Below, in pieces: positions 1 to 5,529 of a DNA stretch of 5,529 bases. The notes under the pieces are model-generated. The model was not told the DNA's origin. It saw only the letters and a list, made by a program, of their open reading frames with translations, and did no database searches. The stretch covers positions 1 through 5,529 of the forward strand of contig CAMHBE010000158.1 of NCBI GenBank assembly GCA_946183095.1. The letters run 5' to 3'. The translations under genes were made by a program, and so were the position numbers. How positions within the stretch are numbered: position 1 is the first letter of the stretch; the number at the start of each line of letters is the position of its first letter. Origin of the DNA: an uncultured Clostridia bacterium. Its GTDB lineage: Bacteria > Bacillota > Clostridia > Oscillospirales > Ruminococcaceae.

Positions 1-20
1 CGGCGGTTTGGGCAAGCCTT

Positions 21-93
21 CAATGCTTCCTGCATTGCCCTCCCCTCAAACTCCCCTCCCGGTTCCTTTGTACGACAAAGGAACCGAAAGCGA
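21..93 (-). repeat. Two-hairpin palindromic repeat, copy 1 (upstream of accC)
   Basis: Non-coding palindromic element. Positions 60-71 pair with 75-86 in a perfect 12-bp stem with a 3-nt loop (ACG). Next to it is a pyrimidine-rich stretch (CCCTCAAACTCCC, 43-55), then a second small hairpin in which CAATGC (21-26) pairs with GCATTG (32-37). Read on the minus strand, 43-83 matches 1531-1571 at 35 of 41 positions, with the same 7-nt spacing between the hairpin and the linker. No T-run follows the main hairpin on either strand, so it does not look like an intrinsic terminator. It is probably one copy of a dispersed intergenic repeat, but that is inference because only two copies are visible. Confidence 0.75.
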
Positions 94-102
94 TAGAAAT
101 TA

Positions 103-131
103 TTAAATCGGCAAGTAAGCTGAAATATACA
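103..131 (+). promoter_or_regulatory. Weak candidate promoter for accC
   Basis: TTAAAT (103-108) and TATACA (126-131) are separated by 17 bases in an AT-rich stretch just before the accC ribosome binding site. The -10 box is good but the -35 box matches the consensus at only three of six positions. The predicted start near 138 would leave a leader of about 16 nt. Transcription could equally read in from genes upstream of the window. Confidence 0.25.
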
Positions 132-142
132 AAGTAACTTGC

Positions 143-148
143 AAAGGA
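143..148 (+). promoter_or_regulatory. Ribosome binding site that sets the accC start
   Basis: AAAGGA lies 5 bases before the ATG at 154. It favours that ATG over an in-frame TTG at 139, which would add five residues (MQRIK) not expected at the start of biotin carboxylase and would put this site inside the coding sequence. Confidence 0.75.
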
Positions 149-153
149 TAAAG

Positions 154-1497
154 ATGATAGATAAGATACTTATTGCGAACCGAGGCGAGATCGCACTGCG
201 GATAATCAGGGCGTGCCGCGAACTCGGGATAGAAACAGTGGCGGTGTATTCCACCGCGGATAAAAACGCGCTCCATGCGCAGATAGCCGACCGCTCCGTG
301 TGTATCGGCGGCGCAAGGAGCGCGGACAGCTACCTCAACACGAGGGCTATACTTGCCGCGTGTGAGATAACCGGCGCGAGAGCCATACACCCCGGATTCG
401 GGTTCCTGTCGGAAAGCAGCCGTTTTGTGCGCCTTTGCGGCAAGTGCGGCATAAAGTGGATAGGTCCCGGGGCGGAAGCCATGGACGCTATGGGCGACAA
501 GGCTAACGCGAAGGCTACCATGATAAAGGCGGGAGTTCCCGTTGTGACCGGTTCGGAAGGTATTATAGAAGATCTTGATGAAGCAAAAAGGATTTCCCGG
601 GAAATAGGCTACCCCGTGCTCGTCAAGGCAAGCGCGGGCGGCGGCGGACGCGGTATCAGACGCGCAGACAGCGAAAGAGAGCTCGAAGCCGCGATAACTG
701 CCGCAAAGCAGGAAGCTCTGCGGTTTTTCGGGAATGATGAAGTTTATATAGAAAAGTTTATTGTTGACCCGCGCCACGTCGAGATACAGATACTCGCGGA
801 CGAGCACGGGAATGTCATACATCTCGGTGAGCGTGACTGCTCCTGCCAGCGCCGCAATCAGAAGGTGCTGGAAGAATCTCCCAGCCCGATAATGACGCCG
901 GAGCTGCGCGAGAGAATGGGAGAAGCTGCCGTGAAAGCCGCAAAGGCGTGCGGTTACACAAACGCAGGCACTGTGGAGTTCCTTGTCGATAAGGATAAGA
1001 ATTTTTACTTTATGGAAATGAATGCCCGCATACAGGTCGAGCATCCCGTTACGGAAATGGCAACGGGCATAGACCTTGTAAAGCAGCAGATAATGATAGC
1101 GAGCGGGATGCCGCTGGAGATAAAGCAGGAGGACGTGAAGCTCACAGGTCACGTCATAGAATGCCGCATAAACGCGGAGGATCCGAAGAACAACTTCCGC
1201 CCGTCACCCGGAAAGATAGAGTCTATCCATGTTCCCGGAGGGTTCGGAGTGCGGATAGATACAGCGGTTTATCAGGGTTATGAGATACCGCAGTATTATG
1301 ACAGTATGATAGCTAAGCTCATAGTGCAGGGCAAGGACAGAGCGGAGGCTATAACAAAGATGAAGGTCGCTCTCGGTGAGATGCTCATAGAGGGCGTGCA
1401 GACGAATATAGATTATCAGCTCAATCTGCTGCGTGACAAAGAGTTCATGCGCGGGGAATTCGATATAGGGTTCCTTAACCGGAAGGACTTTTCATAA
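154..1497 (+). CDS. accC: Acetyl-CoA carboxylase, biotin carboxylase subunit
   Basis: Uses ATP and bicarbonate to carboxylate the biotin on the carrier protein AccB, the first half-reaction of cytoplasmic acetyl-CoA carboxylase. At 447 residues it has the usual family length. The N-terminal domain begins with ILIANRGEIALR (5-16). An ATP-grasp domain follows, with the glycine-rich loop AGGGGRG (161-167), and then the C-terminal biotin carboxylase domain. Residues known as catalytic or binding in the E. coli enzyme are present and nearly co-numbered: K116, K158, H208, K237, E275, E288, N290, R292, V295, E296 and R338, with the signature EMNARIQVEHPVTEM at 288-302. No biotinyl domain (MKM-type) is fused, so a separate AccB is needed, and no accB lies in the window. 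The gene ends with TAA TAA. It lies 172 bp before accD and is flanked on both sides by an inverted pair of palindromic repeats. Pyruvate or propionyl-CoA carboxylase subunits share this fold, but the accD-accA neighbours settle the role. Confidence 0.96.
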   Translation: MIDKILIANRGEIALRIIRACRELGIETVAVYSTADKNALHAQIADRSVCIGGARSADSYLNTRAILAACEITGARAIHPGFGFLSESSRFVRLCGKCGIKWIGPGAEAMDAMGDKANAKATMIKAGVPVVTGSEGIIEDLDEAKRISREIGYPVLVKASAGGGGRGIRRADSERELEAAITAAKQEALRFFGNDEVYIEKFIVDPRHVEIQILADEHGNVIHLGERDCSCQRRNQKVLEESPSPIMTPELRERMGEAAVKAAKACGYTNAGTVEFLVDKDKNFYFMEMNARIQVEHPVTEMATGIDLVKQQIMIASGMPLEIKQEDVKLTGHVIECRINAEDPKNNFRPSPGKIESIHVPGGFGVRIDTAVYQGYEIPQYYDSMIAKLIVQGKDRAEAITKMKVALGEMLIEGVQTNIDYQLNLLRDKEFMRGEFDIGFLNRKDFS

Positions 1498-1520
1498 TAA
1501 ATTGTATAACACACATCTCA

Positions 1521-1590
1521 ACGTTTTCGCTTCCTTTGTCGTACAAAGGAAGTAGTGAGGGAGTTTGAGGGAGAGACAAAGTCTCTTCCT
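1521..1590 (+). repeat. Two-hairpin palindromic repeat, copy 2 (between accC and accD)
   Basis: Inverted counterpart of the element at 21-93. The first hairpin pairs 1530-1539 with 1543-1552 (10 bp, loop CGT). The linker GGGAGTTTGAGGG (1559-1571) is the exact reverse complement of 43-55. The second hairpin pairs 1568-1577 with 1581-1590 around an AAA loop, with one G-T wobble. The base pair at 1530/1552 is C-G here, while the equivalent pair in copy 1 is G-C on the same strand. That compensated change argues that the structure itself is kept. No T-run follows, so it is probably not a terminator, and accD lies only about 80 bases further on. In the accC-accD transcript the hairpins could affect RNA stability or relative expression, which is inference. 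Confidence 0.8.
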
Positions 1591-1641
1591 CATGCGCGGA
1601 TGCGCAGTCTCATGCGCGGTCTCATACGCGGATGCGCAGTC
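1590..1641 (+). repeat. Short imperfect tandem repeat in the accD leader
   Basis: Three head-to-tail copies of a GC-rich unit. The full unit TCATGCGCGGATGCGCAGTC occupies 1590-1609. A 12-base copy lacking the inner ATGCGCAG occupies 1610-1621. A 20-base copy with one change (G to A at its fifth base) occupies 1622-1641. Each full unit can form a tiny hairpin (for example TGCGC 1593-1597 with GCGCA 1602-1606, loop GGAT); the change in the third unit breaks one of its pairs. The array directly abuts the second hairpin of the palindromic element and ends 16 bases before the accD ribosome binding site. It could come from replication slippage. Confidence 0.85.
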
Positions 1642-1657
1642 TCTGCGGCACTCTTGC

Positions 1658-1663
1658 AGGAGG
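1658..1663 (+). promoter_or_regulatory. Ribosome binding site that sets the accD start
   Basis: AGGAGG with a 6-base spacer to the ATG at 1670. The reading frame stays open back to 1565, but that extension would translate the palindromic and tandem repeats, so this site marks the true start. Confidence 0.9.
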
Positions 1664-1669
1664 ATCTAC

Positions 1670-2581
1670 ATGGCGATAGAAGATCTTTTCAAGGTCGTTA
1701 AAGACAGGTCAAAGGCTGACACGAAGCCGAGACCCGAGAAACAGAAGAAACAGGCTCAGCGGGTAGAAATACCGCAGGGGCTGCTTTTCAAGTGTCCGAG
1801 ATGCGGAACGGTCACATACCGTGATGATTTCGAGCGCAACAAGTCCGTGTGTGCCGCGTGCAACTACCATTCTCGTATTAGCTACCGTGAGCGCATAGAA
1901 ATGACGGCAGATAAGGACACTTTCACCGAGATGGACGCGGGAATGACCTCGCTGAACCCGATAGATTTTCCGGGATATGAGAAGAAGATAGCGGAGCTCC
2001 GGGAAAAGTGCGGGATGAATGAAGCCGTTGTCACGGGAGTTTGCAGGATACACCGGTATGAGACTGTGATAGGCGTTATGGACAGCAACTTCATGATGGC
2101 AAGCATGGGCAGCGTTGTCGGCGAGAAGATAACGAGAGCGTTCGAGTATGCGACCGCGCATAAGCTGCCGGTGGTGCTGTTTACCGCTTCCGGCGGTGCC
2201 CGTATGCAGGAGGGGATCATATCCCTTATGCAGATGGCTAAGACTTCGGGGGCAATTGCCCGCCACGGTGAAGCCGGTCAGCTCTATGTAACGGTAATGA
2301 CCGACCCCACGACGGGCGGAGTTACGGCTTCTTTTGCAAGCCTCGGCGATATCATAATCGCAGAGCCGAAAGTGCTTATAGGATTTGCGGGAAGGCGCGT
2401 CATTCAGGACACCATAAAGCAGCAGCTCCCGGATGATTTCCAGTCGGCGGAGTTCATGCTCGAAAACGGATTCGTGGATATGATAGTAGAAAGAAAGAGC
2501 CTTCGCTCCACACTTTCAAAGATATTCCGCACACATAACTATACCCGTGACGGGGATTACATCGGAGGTGCCGCAAAGTGA
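1670..2581 (+). CDS. accD: Acetyl-CoA carboxylase, carboxyltransferase subunit beta
   Basis: With AccA it forms the carboxyltransferase that moves the carboxyl group from carboxybiotin on AccB to acetyl-CoA, giving malonyl-CoA for fatty acid synthesis in the cytoplasm. The protein has 303 residues, a normal length. A lysine- and arginine-rich N-terminal tail (about 8-31) precedes a four-cysteine zinc ribbon (C42, C45, C61, C64), the hallmark that separates AccD from AccA and from propionyl-CoA carboxylase beta chains. The crotonase-like carboxyltransferase core follows, with [10 protein letters not shown] (173-182), [11 protein letters not shown] (213-223) and GFAGRRVI (238-245). The ATG was chosen for its AGGAGG site. 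The stop codon overlaps the accA start by 4 bases (GTGA), so the two subunits are probably translationally coupled, which fits their assembly into one heterotetramer. Confidence 0.97.
   Translation: MAIEDLFKVVKDRSKADTKPRPEKQKKQAQRVEIPQGLLFKCPRCGTVTYRDDFERNKSVCAACNYHSRISYRERIEMTADKDTFTEMDAGMTSLNPIDFPGYEKKIAELREKCGMNEAVVTGVCRIHRYETVIGVMDSNFMMASMGSVVGEKITRAFEYATAHKLPVVLFTASGGARMQEGIISLMQMAKTSGAIARHGEAGQLYVTVMTDPTTGGVTASFASLGDIIIAEPKVLIGFAGRRVIQDTIKQQLPDDFQSAEFMLENGFVDMIVERKSLRSTLSKIFRTHNYTRDGDYIGGAAK
2564..2568 (+). promoter_or_regulatory. Ribosome binding site supporting the GTG start of accA
   Basis: GGAGG lies within the last codons of accD, 9 bases before the GTG at 2578. It supports a GTG start that overlaps the accD stop rather than a later internal start. 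Confidence 0.8.
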
Positions 2582-3381
2582 GCGAACTTACCGCAACACA
2601 GAGACTTTCGGTGATACGCGAAAAAGGCAGACCCACCGTGAGAGACTATATACCCCTGCTTTTCGGCAATTTTCTCGAACTGCACGGAGACAGACATTTC
2701 GGTGATGATGCCGCTATAATCGGCGGTATCGGCACATTTGCGGGGAGACCGGTCACTGTGATAGCGCAGGTAAAGGGCCGCAACCTCGAAGAGAACAAGC
2801 TGTCGAACTTTTCGATGCCGCACCCCGAGGGTTACCGCAAGGCGCTGAGACTTGCAAAACAGGCGGAAAAGTTCCGCAGACCCGTGATATGTCTCGTTGA
2901 TACGCCCGGCGCGTTCTGCGGCATAGAAGCCGAGAAGCGCGGACAGGGTGAAGCTATTGCCCGCAACCTCATGGAGTTCATGACGCTGAAAACGCCGATA
3001 GTCTCCATAGTTCTGGGAGAGGGCGGCAGCGGCGGCGCACTTGCACTGGCGGTGTGCGATGAACTTGCAATGCTTGAAAATGCGCTCTATTCCGTTATCT
3101 CACCGCGAGGATTTGCGTCGATCCTCTGGAAGGACGCGTCGAGAGAATCCGAAGCCGCCGATCTTATGAAGATAACCGCCGAGGATCTGCTCAAATTCGG
3201 CGTGTGCGAACACATTATCCCGGAACCCGACGGAGGTGCGCACCACGACCCCACGCTCACCGCGGAGAACATATCGCATTATTTGTCGGAAGTGCTCCAG
3301 CGGCTCGCGGCATACGATACAGAAGAGCTGCTTGAAAAAAGATACAATAAGTTCCGTAAGATAGGCGTTTTCAGCGAGTGA
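2578..3381 (+). CDS. accA: Acetyl-CoA carboxylase, carboxyltransferase subunit alpha
   Basis: Partner of AccD in the carboxyltransferase half of acetyl-CoA carboxylase. At 267 residues it is shorter than the 319-residue E. coli protein. By eye, the missing part is the N-terminal helical extension of roughly 50 residues; the homologous region begins near the N-terminus and the core is complete. Conserved stretches are [15 protein letters not shown] (83-97), [20 protein letters not shown] (107-126), [13 protein letters not shown] (147-159), which supplies backbone amides of the active site, and [16 protein letters not shown] (171-186). The gene starts with GTG overlapping the accD stop. It ends at 3381 without a clear terminator; a 6-bp stem at 3387-3404 has no T-run. 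Some read-through into acpP is therefore possible. Confidence 0.96.
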   Translation: MSELTATQRLSVIREKGRPTVRDYIPLLFGNFLELHGDRHFGDDAAIIGGIGTFAGRPVTVIAQVKGRNLEENKLSNFSMPHPEGYRKALRLAKQAEKFRRPVICLVDTPGAFCGIEAEKRGQGEAIARNLMEFMTLKTPIVSIVLGEGGSGGALALAVCDELAMLENALYSVISPRGFASILWKDASRESEAADLMKITAEDLLKFGVCEHIIPEPDGGAHHDPTLTAENISHYLSEVLQRLAAYDTEELLEKRYNKFRKIGVFSE

Positions 3382-3456
3382 CCAACATTTGCGCGACAGC
3401 AAATTGCACAAAACATACGCGTTAAATTATGCACAATTGCCGATTTTGTAAAAATT

Positions 3457-3496
3457 GCAAAAAGCTATTGATTTTTTGCGGACTATCATTTATAAT
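3457..3496 (+). promoter_or_regulatory. acpP promoter with overlapping inverted repeat
   Basis: TTGATT (3468-3473) and a perfect TATAAT (3491-3496) are separated by 17 bases, a near-consensus sigma-A type promoter with a predicted start near 3503. An inverted repeat, GCAAAAA (3457-3463) and TTTTTGC (3473-3479), straddles the -35 box and could be an operator. It does not resemble the FapR or FabT sites I know. The rest of the accA-acpP gap (3382-3535) is AT-rich and has no other clear signal beyond a TGCACAA direct repeat (3405-3411 and 3430-3436). Confidence 0.8.
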
Positions 3497-3535
3497 GAAA
3501 TAAAACAATAAGTAAATGACACGGAGGCAAGCATT

Positions 3536-3769
3536 ATGATATTCGATAAGGTAAAAAGCATCATAGTAGATCAGCTCGATGTTGACGAGGATAAGGTAAC
3601 TTTGAACGCAAATATCCAGGATGACCTCGGCGCGGATTCGCTCGACATCGTTGACCTTGTAATGAGCTTTGAGGACGAGTTCGACCTTGAGATACCGGAC
3701 GATCAGGTCGAGACTATCAAGACAGTCGGTGACGTTGTAAAGTACATCGAAGAAAATACGGAAGAATAA
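3536..3769 (+). CDS. acpP: Acyl carrier protein
   Basis: A small acidic cytoplasmic protein that carries growing acyl chains as thioesters on a 4'-phosphopantetheine arm during fatty acid synthesis. Its 77 residues are the normal length. The attachment serine is S35 within [10 protein letters not shown] (32-41), followed by the acidic helix II region [11 protein letters not shown] (46-56) that docks partner enzymes. The start is set by GGAGG (3523-3527) 8 bases before the ATG. It has its own strong promoter 154 bp downstream of accA and a terminator just after the stop, so it can be made as a very abundant single-gene mRNA apart from accCDA. The neighbouring acetyl-CoA carboxylase genes supply malonyl-CoA, whose malonyl group is transferred to ACP. 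This context favours the fatty acid synthesis carrier over a polyketide or peptide synthetase carrier. Confidence 0.96.
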   Translation: MIFDKVKSIIVDQLDVDEDKVTLNANIQDDLGADSLDIVDLVMSFEDEFDLEIPDDQVETIKTVGDVVKYIEENTEE

Positions 3770-3792
3770 TTTCCGGGCATAACAGACCCGTT

Positions 3793-3834
3793 AAAGCAGC
3801 GACCCCTGTATATAACAGGGGTCGCTGCTTTTTT
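3793..3834 (+). terminator. Strong rho-independent terminator after acpP
   Basis: A perfect 17-bp stem (3793-3809 with 3815-3831) encloses an ATATA loop, and the + strand ends in TTTTTT (3829-3834). It begins 24 bases after the acpP stop. The minus-strand carboxypeptidase gene ends at 3840, so its transcripts run into the same stem, but on that strand only TTT follows. Two-way termination is therefore possible but weaker. Confidence 0.95.
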
Positions 3835-3839
3835 ACCAT

Positions 3840-5003
3840 TTATACGCAGAAAAGAGCTTTCAGAAGGTATTCGATACATTTCACGAACGTAAGGCGCTCA
3901 ACGGTCTCGGCTGCAACGATCTTTGCGGTGCCGATGACCTCATCATCCACTGTCATGGTGACAAATCCGAGGGTCTGCCCTTTTCTGACCGGCGCTTCCA
4001 CGGACGGAGTGCGGCTGTAGTGGTATTTTATGCGGGAACCGCTCCCCTTCTGCATCACCATTTCCGGTATCTGCGAGTAACGTGTATCTACCCCGTCCTT
4101 TATCCCGCCTTCCACCGGTATCTCGGTAAGCTCCGCAACATCCGGGTGCGGGGTGGTACGCTCGAAGTTGTCGAAACCGTAGTCGAGGAGTTCCTCCGCC
4201 GCGTCGAATCGGTCGCTGTCACTGCCGCAGCCGAGCACTACGGCGATAAGTCCCATGCTGCCGCGCTTTGCGGTCGCCGCGAAACAGCATCCCGCTCCGT
4301 CGGTGGTACCTGTTTTAAGCCCGGTGATGCCGCTGTATGTGGTGATGAGCTTGTTTGTGTTGAGGAGCTGCGTTTCGCGGGAAGTTCCCGTGCGGACGCT
4401 GTCGAGCCGTGTCATGAGAAATTCGTCGTAGATGCTGTATTTCCGCAGTTCCGCCGCCATTACCGCAATATCACGCGCTGTGCTGTAATGCGATTTGTCA
4501 TCGTAGCCGACGCAGTTCGCAAAGCGGGTATTCTTCATGCCGAGTTCGGCAGCTTTTTTGTTCATTTGTTCAACGAAAGCTTCTTCGCTGCCGGCTATGT
4601 GTTCGGCGAGCATCACACAGGCATCGTTGGCGGATGCGATAACTATGGACTTCGCAAGATCTCCGACCGACATCTCCTCGCCTGTTTCGAGCCATATCAC
4701 CGAGCCGTCCATGCTGTTTGCGTGAGCGGAACATACCGCCGTGTCGGTGAAACTCAGCGTTCCGTTCTCGACGGCTTCCGCGGCTATCAGCAGGGTCATT
4801 ATCTTTGTTACCGACGCTATCGGGAGCTGCAGATCCTCGTTCAGCCCGTACAGCACGGTGCCGGTGGAGCTTTCGACCAGAACGGCGGCTTTTGCGGACT
4901 TTGTGTCGGGGGACGACTCTGGAACTGCCGATGCGTGAACGGAGACAGAGCCGATGAACAGAGCCGCGGCAGCTGCACCGGCAAATATCTTTTTTATGCT
5001 CAT
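3840..5003 (-). CDS. Secreted D-alanyl-D-alanine carboxypeptidase (PBP5/DacF type, peptidase S11)
   Basis: A penicillin-binding enzyme predicted to remove the terminal D-alanine from peptidoglycan stem peptides outside the membrane. The 387-residue protein opens with a signal peptide: KK at 4-5, a hydrophobic stretch at about 6-20, and likely cleavage near ASA at 24-26. The three active-site motifs are present in order: S64-V-T-K67 with the nucleophile serine, S124-A-N126, and K230-T-G232. A PBP5-type C-terminal beta domain (about 285-372) follows. The last residues (about 373-387, VKCIEYLLKALFCV) look like a short amphipathic or hydrophobic tail that may touch the membrane. The family includes DacA, DacB and DacF, and the sequence alone does not decide between a vegetative and a sporulation role. 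Its start lies 95 bp from the divergent CmpB-like gene. I see no convincing promoter in that gap. Confidence 0.93.
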   Translation of the reverse strand: MSIKKIFAGAAAAALFIGSVSVHASAVPESSPDTKSAKAAVLVESSTGTVLYGLNEDLQLPIASVTKIMTLLIAAEAVENGTLSFTDTAVCSAHANSMDGSVIWLETGEEMSVGDLAKSIVIASANDACVMLAEHIAGSEEAFVEQMNKKAAELGMKNTRFANCVGYDDKSHYSTARDIAVMAAELRKYSIYDEFLMTRLDSVRTGTSRETQLLNTNKLITTYSGITGLKTGTTDGAGCCFAATAKRGSMGLIAVVLGCGSDSDRFDAAEELLDYGFDNFERTTPHPDVAELTEIPVEGGIKDGVDTRYSQIPEMVMQKGSGSRIKYHYSRTPSVEAPVRKGQTLGFVTMTVDDEVIGTAKIVAAETVERLTFVKCIEYLLKALFCV

Positions 5004-5010
5004 ATACTGT

Positions 5011-5021
5011 ACCTGTCCTTT
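5011..5021 (-). promoter_or_regulatory. Ribosome binding site region of the carboxypeptidase gene
   Basis: On the minus strand the sequence reads AAAAGGACAGG just before the ATG at 5003-5001. AGG lies 8 bases and AAAGGA 12 bases from the start. The frame stays open to an ATG at 5060, but that would put 19 residues (MHFGKIIF...) ahead of a normal signal peptide, so the inner start is preferred. Confidence 0.6.
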
Positions 5022-5098
5022 TTTGGTAATGTATATGAATATTATTTTCCCGAAATGCACAAAATATCCGCAGATAAAACAAAACGGAGGGTGCGGGA

Positions 5099-5512
5099 AT
5101 GCGGAAAAACGCTTTTGCGGAACAGCTTGTGCAGTCGTTTGTCATTTTTATGTCGGGGGGATTCATCTACGGTCTGATCGAGGTGATATACCGCGGGCAT
5201 ACCCACCCGTCGATGTTTGTGCTCGGCGGGATATGTCTGCTGTGGATAGGCGGGTTCAACAGCTTCTTCCGGAGGGTGCCGCCGCTGCCTGTGCAGATAA
5301 TCCTCGGCGGGGTATTCATCACGGCTGCGGAGTTCCTGTGCGGGCTTACCTACAATGTCTGGCTGGGGCTTCGGGTGTGGGATTACAGCCGCCTGCCGTA
5401 CAATATCATGGGACAGATCTGCCCTATGTTCTTCTTTCTCTGGGTGGCTATATCGCTGCCCGCCGTGTTTGCGGAAGACTTGCTCCGGTCGGCTTTCCGG
5501 CGCGGGTCATAA
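5099..5512 (+). CDS. Small integral membrane protein, CmpB / 'putative ABC-transporter type IV' family
   Basis: A 137-residue protein with four likely membrane helices (about 11-30, 38-57, 65-85 and 104-124). Two conserved blocks point to the Pfam family called ABC_trans_CmpB: YGLIEVIYRGHTHPSMFVLGG (24-44), with E28, R32-G33, H36 and S38-M39, and VWDYSRLPYNIMGQIC (93-108) after a glutamate at 78 in helix 3. Despite the family name there is no ATPase, and no ABC gene lies nearby; the real function is unknown. Charged and histidine residues within or beside helices suggest a functional membrane site, which is inference. The start has GGAGGG (5086-5091) 7 bases before the ATG. It is transcribed away from the carboxypeptidase gene. 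The C-terminus, RSAFRRGS, is basic and probably cytoplasmic. The 17 bases after the stop hold nothing recognisable. Confidence 0.75.
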   Translation: MRKNAFAEQLVQSFVIFMSGGFIYGLIEVIYRGHTHPSMFVLGGICLLWIGGFNSFFRRVPPLPVQIILGGVFITAAEFLCGLTYNVWLGLRVWDYSRLPYNIMGQICPMFFFLWVAISLPAVFAEDLLRSAFRRGS

Positions 5513-5529
5513 ACTGCATAAAAAAGAGC

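Noticed and set aside
60..86. Intrinsic terminator upstream of accC
   Set aside because: The stem is strong, but no T-run follows on either strand and the same hairpin recurs at 1530-1552, so it fits a repeat element better.
103..1152. Long open frame on the minus strand (349 codons) opposite accC
   Set aside because: It is antisense to a fully conserved gene, rich in His, Tyr, Arg and Cys as expected of a shadow frame, and has no recognisable domain.
154..1497. accC as a horizontally moved cassette, because inverted repeats flank it
   Set aside because: Its codon usage (ATA isoleucine, similar GC) looks like that of accD and accA, there is no transposase or target duplication, and the gene sits in its expected place.
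1565..1669. N-terminal extension of accD by 35 residues
   Set aside because: The extension translates the palindromic and tandem repeats. An AGGAGG site sits directly before the ATG at 1670, where family-like sequence begins.
3387..3404. Terminator after accA
   Set aside because: Only a 6-bp stem (ATTTGC with GCAAAT) and no T-run follows.
5004..5098. Promoters in the divergent carboxypeptidase/CmpB-like gap
   Set aside because: The region is AT-rich and must be transcribed in both directions, but I found no pair of -35 and -10 boxes with acceptable spacing on either strand.
4020..5177. Long open frame on the plus strand (385 codons) covering the carboxypeptidase gene
   Set aside because: The opposite strand carries all three catalytic motifs and a signal peptide. 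The plus frame has no recognisable motif, has shadow-like composition, and overlaps the start of the CmpB-like gene.

Overview
This window looks like a chromosomal housekeeping segment from an anaerobic Firmicute of the class Clostridia, probably Ruminococcus-like (Oscillospiraceae). I infer this from three things: the Clostridia-style separate accC, accD and accA subunit genes, strong GGAGG-type ribosome binding sites, and heavy use of ATA for isoleucine in moderately GC-rich DNA. The genus is a guess.

The left two thirds (about 1-3840) serve the first steps of fatty acid synthesis. accC (biotin carboxylase), accD and accA (the two carboxyltransferase subunits of acetyl-CoA carboxylase) run in order on the + strand. 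accD and accA overlap by 4 bases. acpP (acyl carrier protein) follows, with its own well-formed promoter, and ends at a strong rho-independent terminator. Together these make malonyl-CoA and the carrier that holds it as malonyl-ACP. The biotin carrier gene accB is not in the window.

The right third holds a divergent pair. A minus-strand gene encodes a secreted D-alanyl-D-alanine carboxypeptidase (penicillin-binding protein 5 type) that trims peptidoglycan. A plus-strand gene encodes a small four-helix membrane protein of the CmpB / 'putative ABC-transporter type IV' family, whose function is unknown.

The most unusual feature is non-coding. accC is bracketed by two copies, in opposite orientation, of an element made of a perfect hairpin, a purine-rich linker and a second hairpin. 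The first hairpin and linker match at 35 of 41 positions, and one differing base pair at the stem base is compensated (G-C in one copy, C-G in the other). A short tandem repeat sits between the downstream copy and the accD ribosome binding site. I see no RNA gene, CRISPR array, transposase or defence system, and nothing that amounts to a novel multi-gene system. No gene-free stretch exceeds 300 bases.
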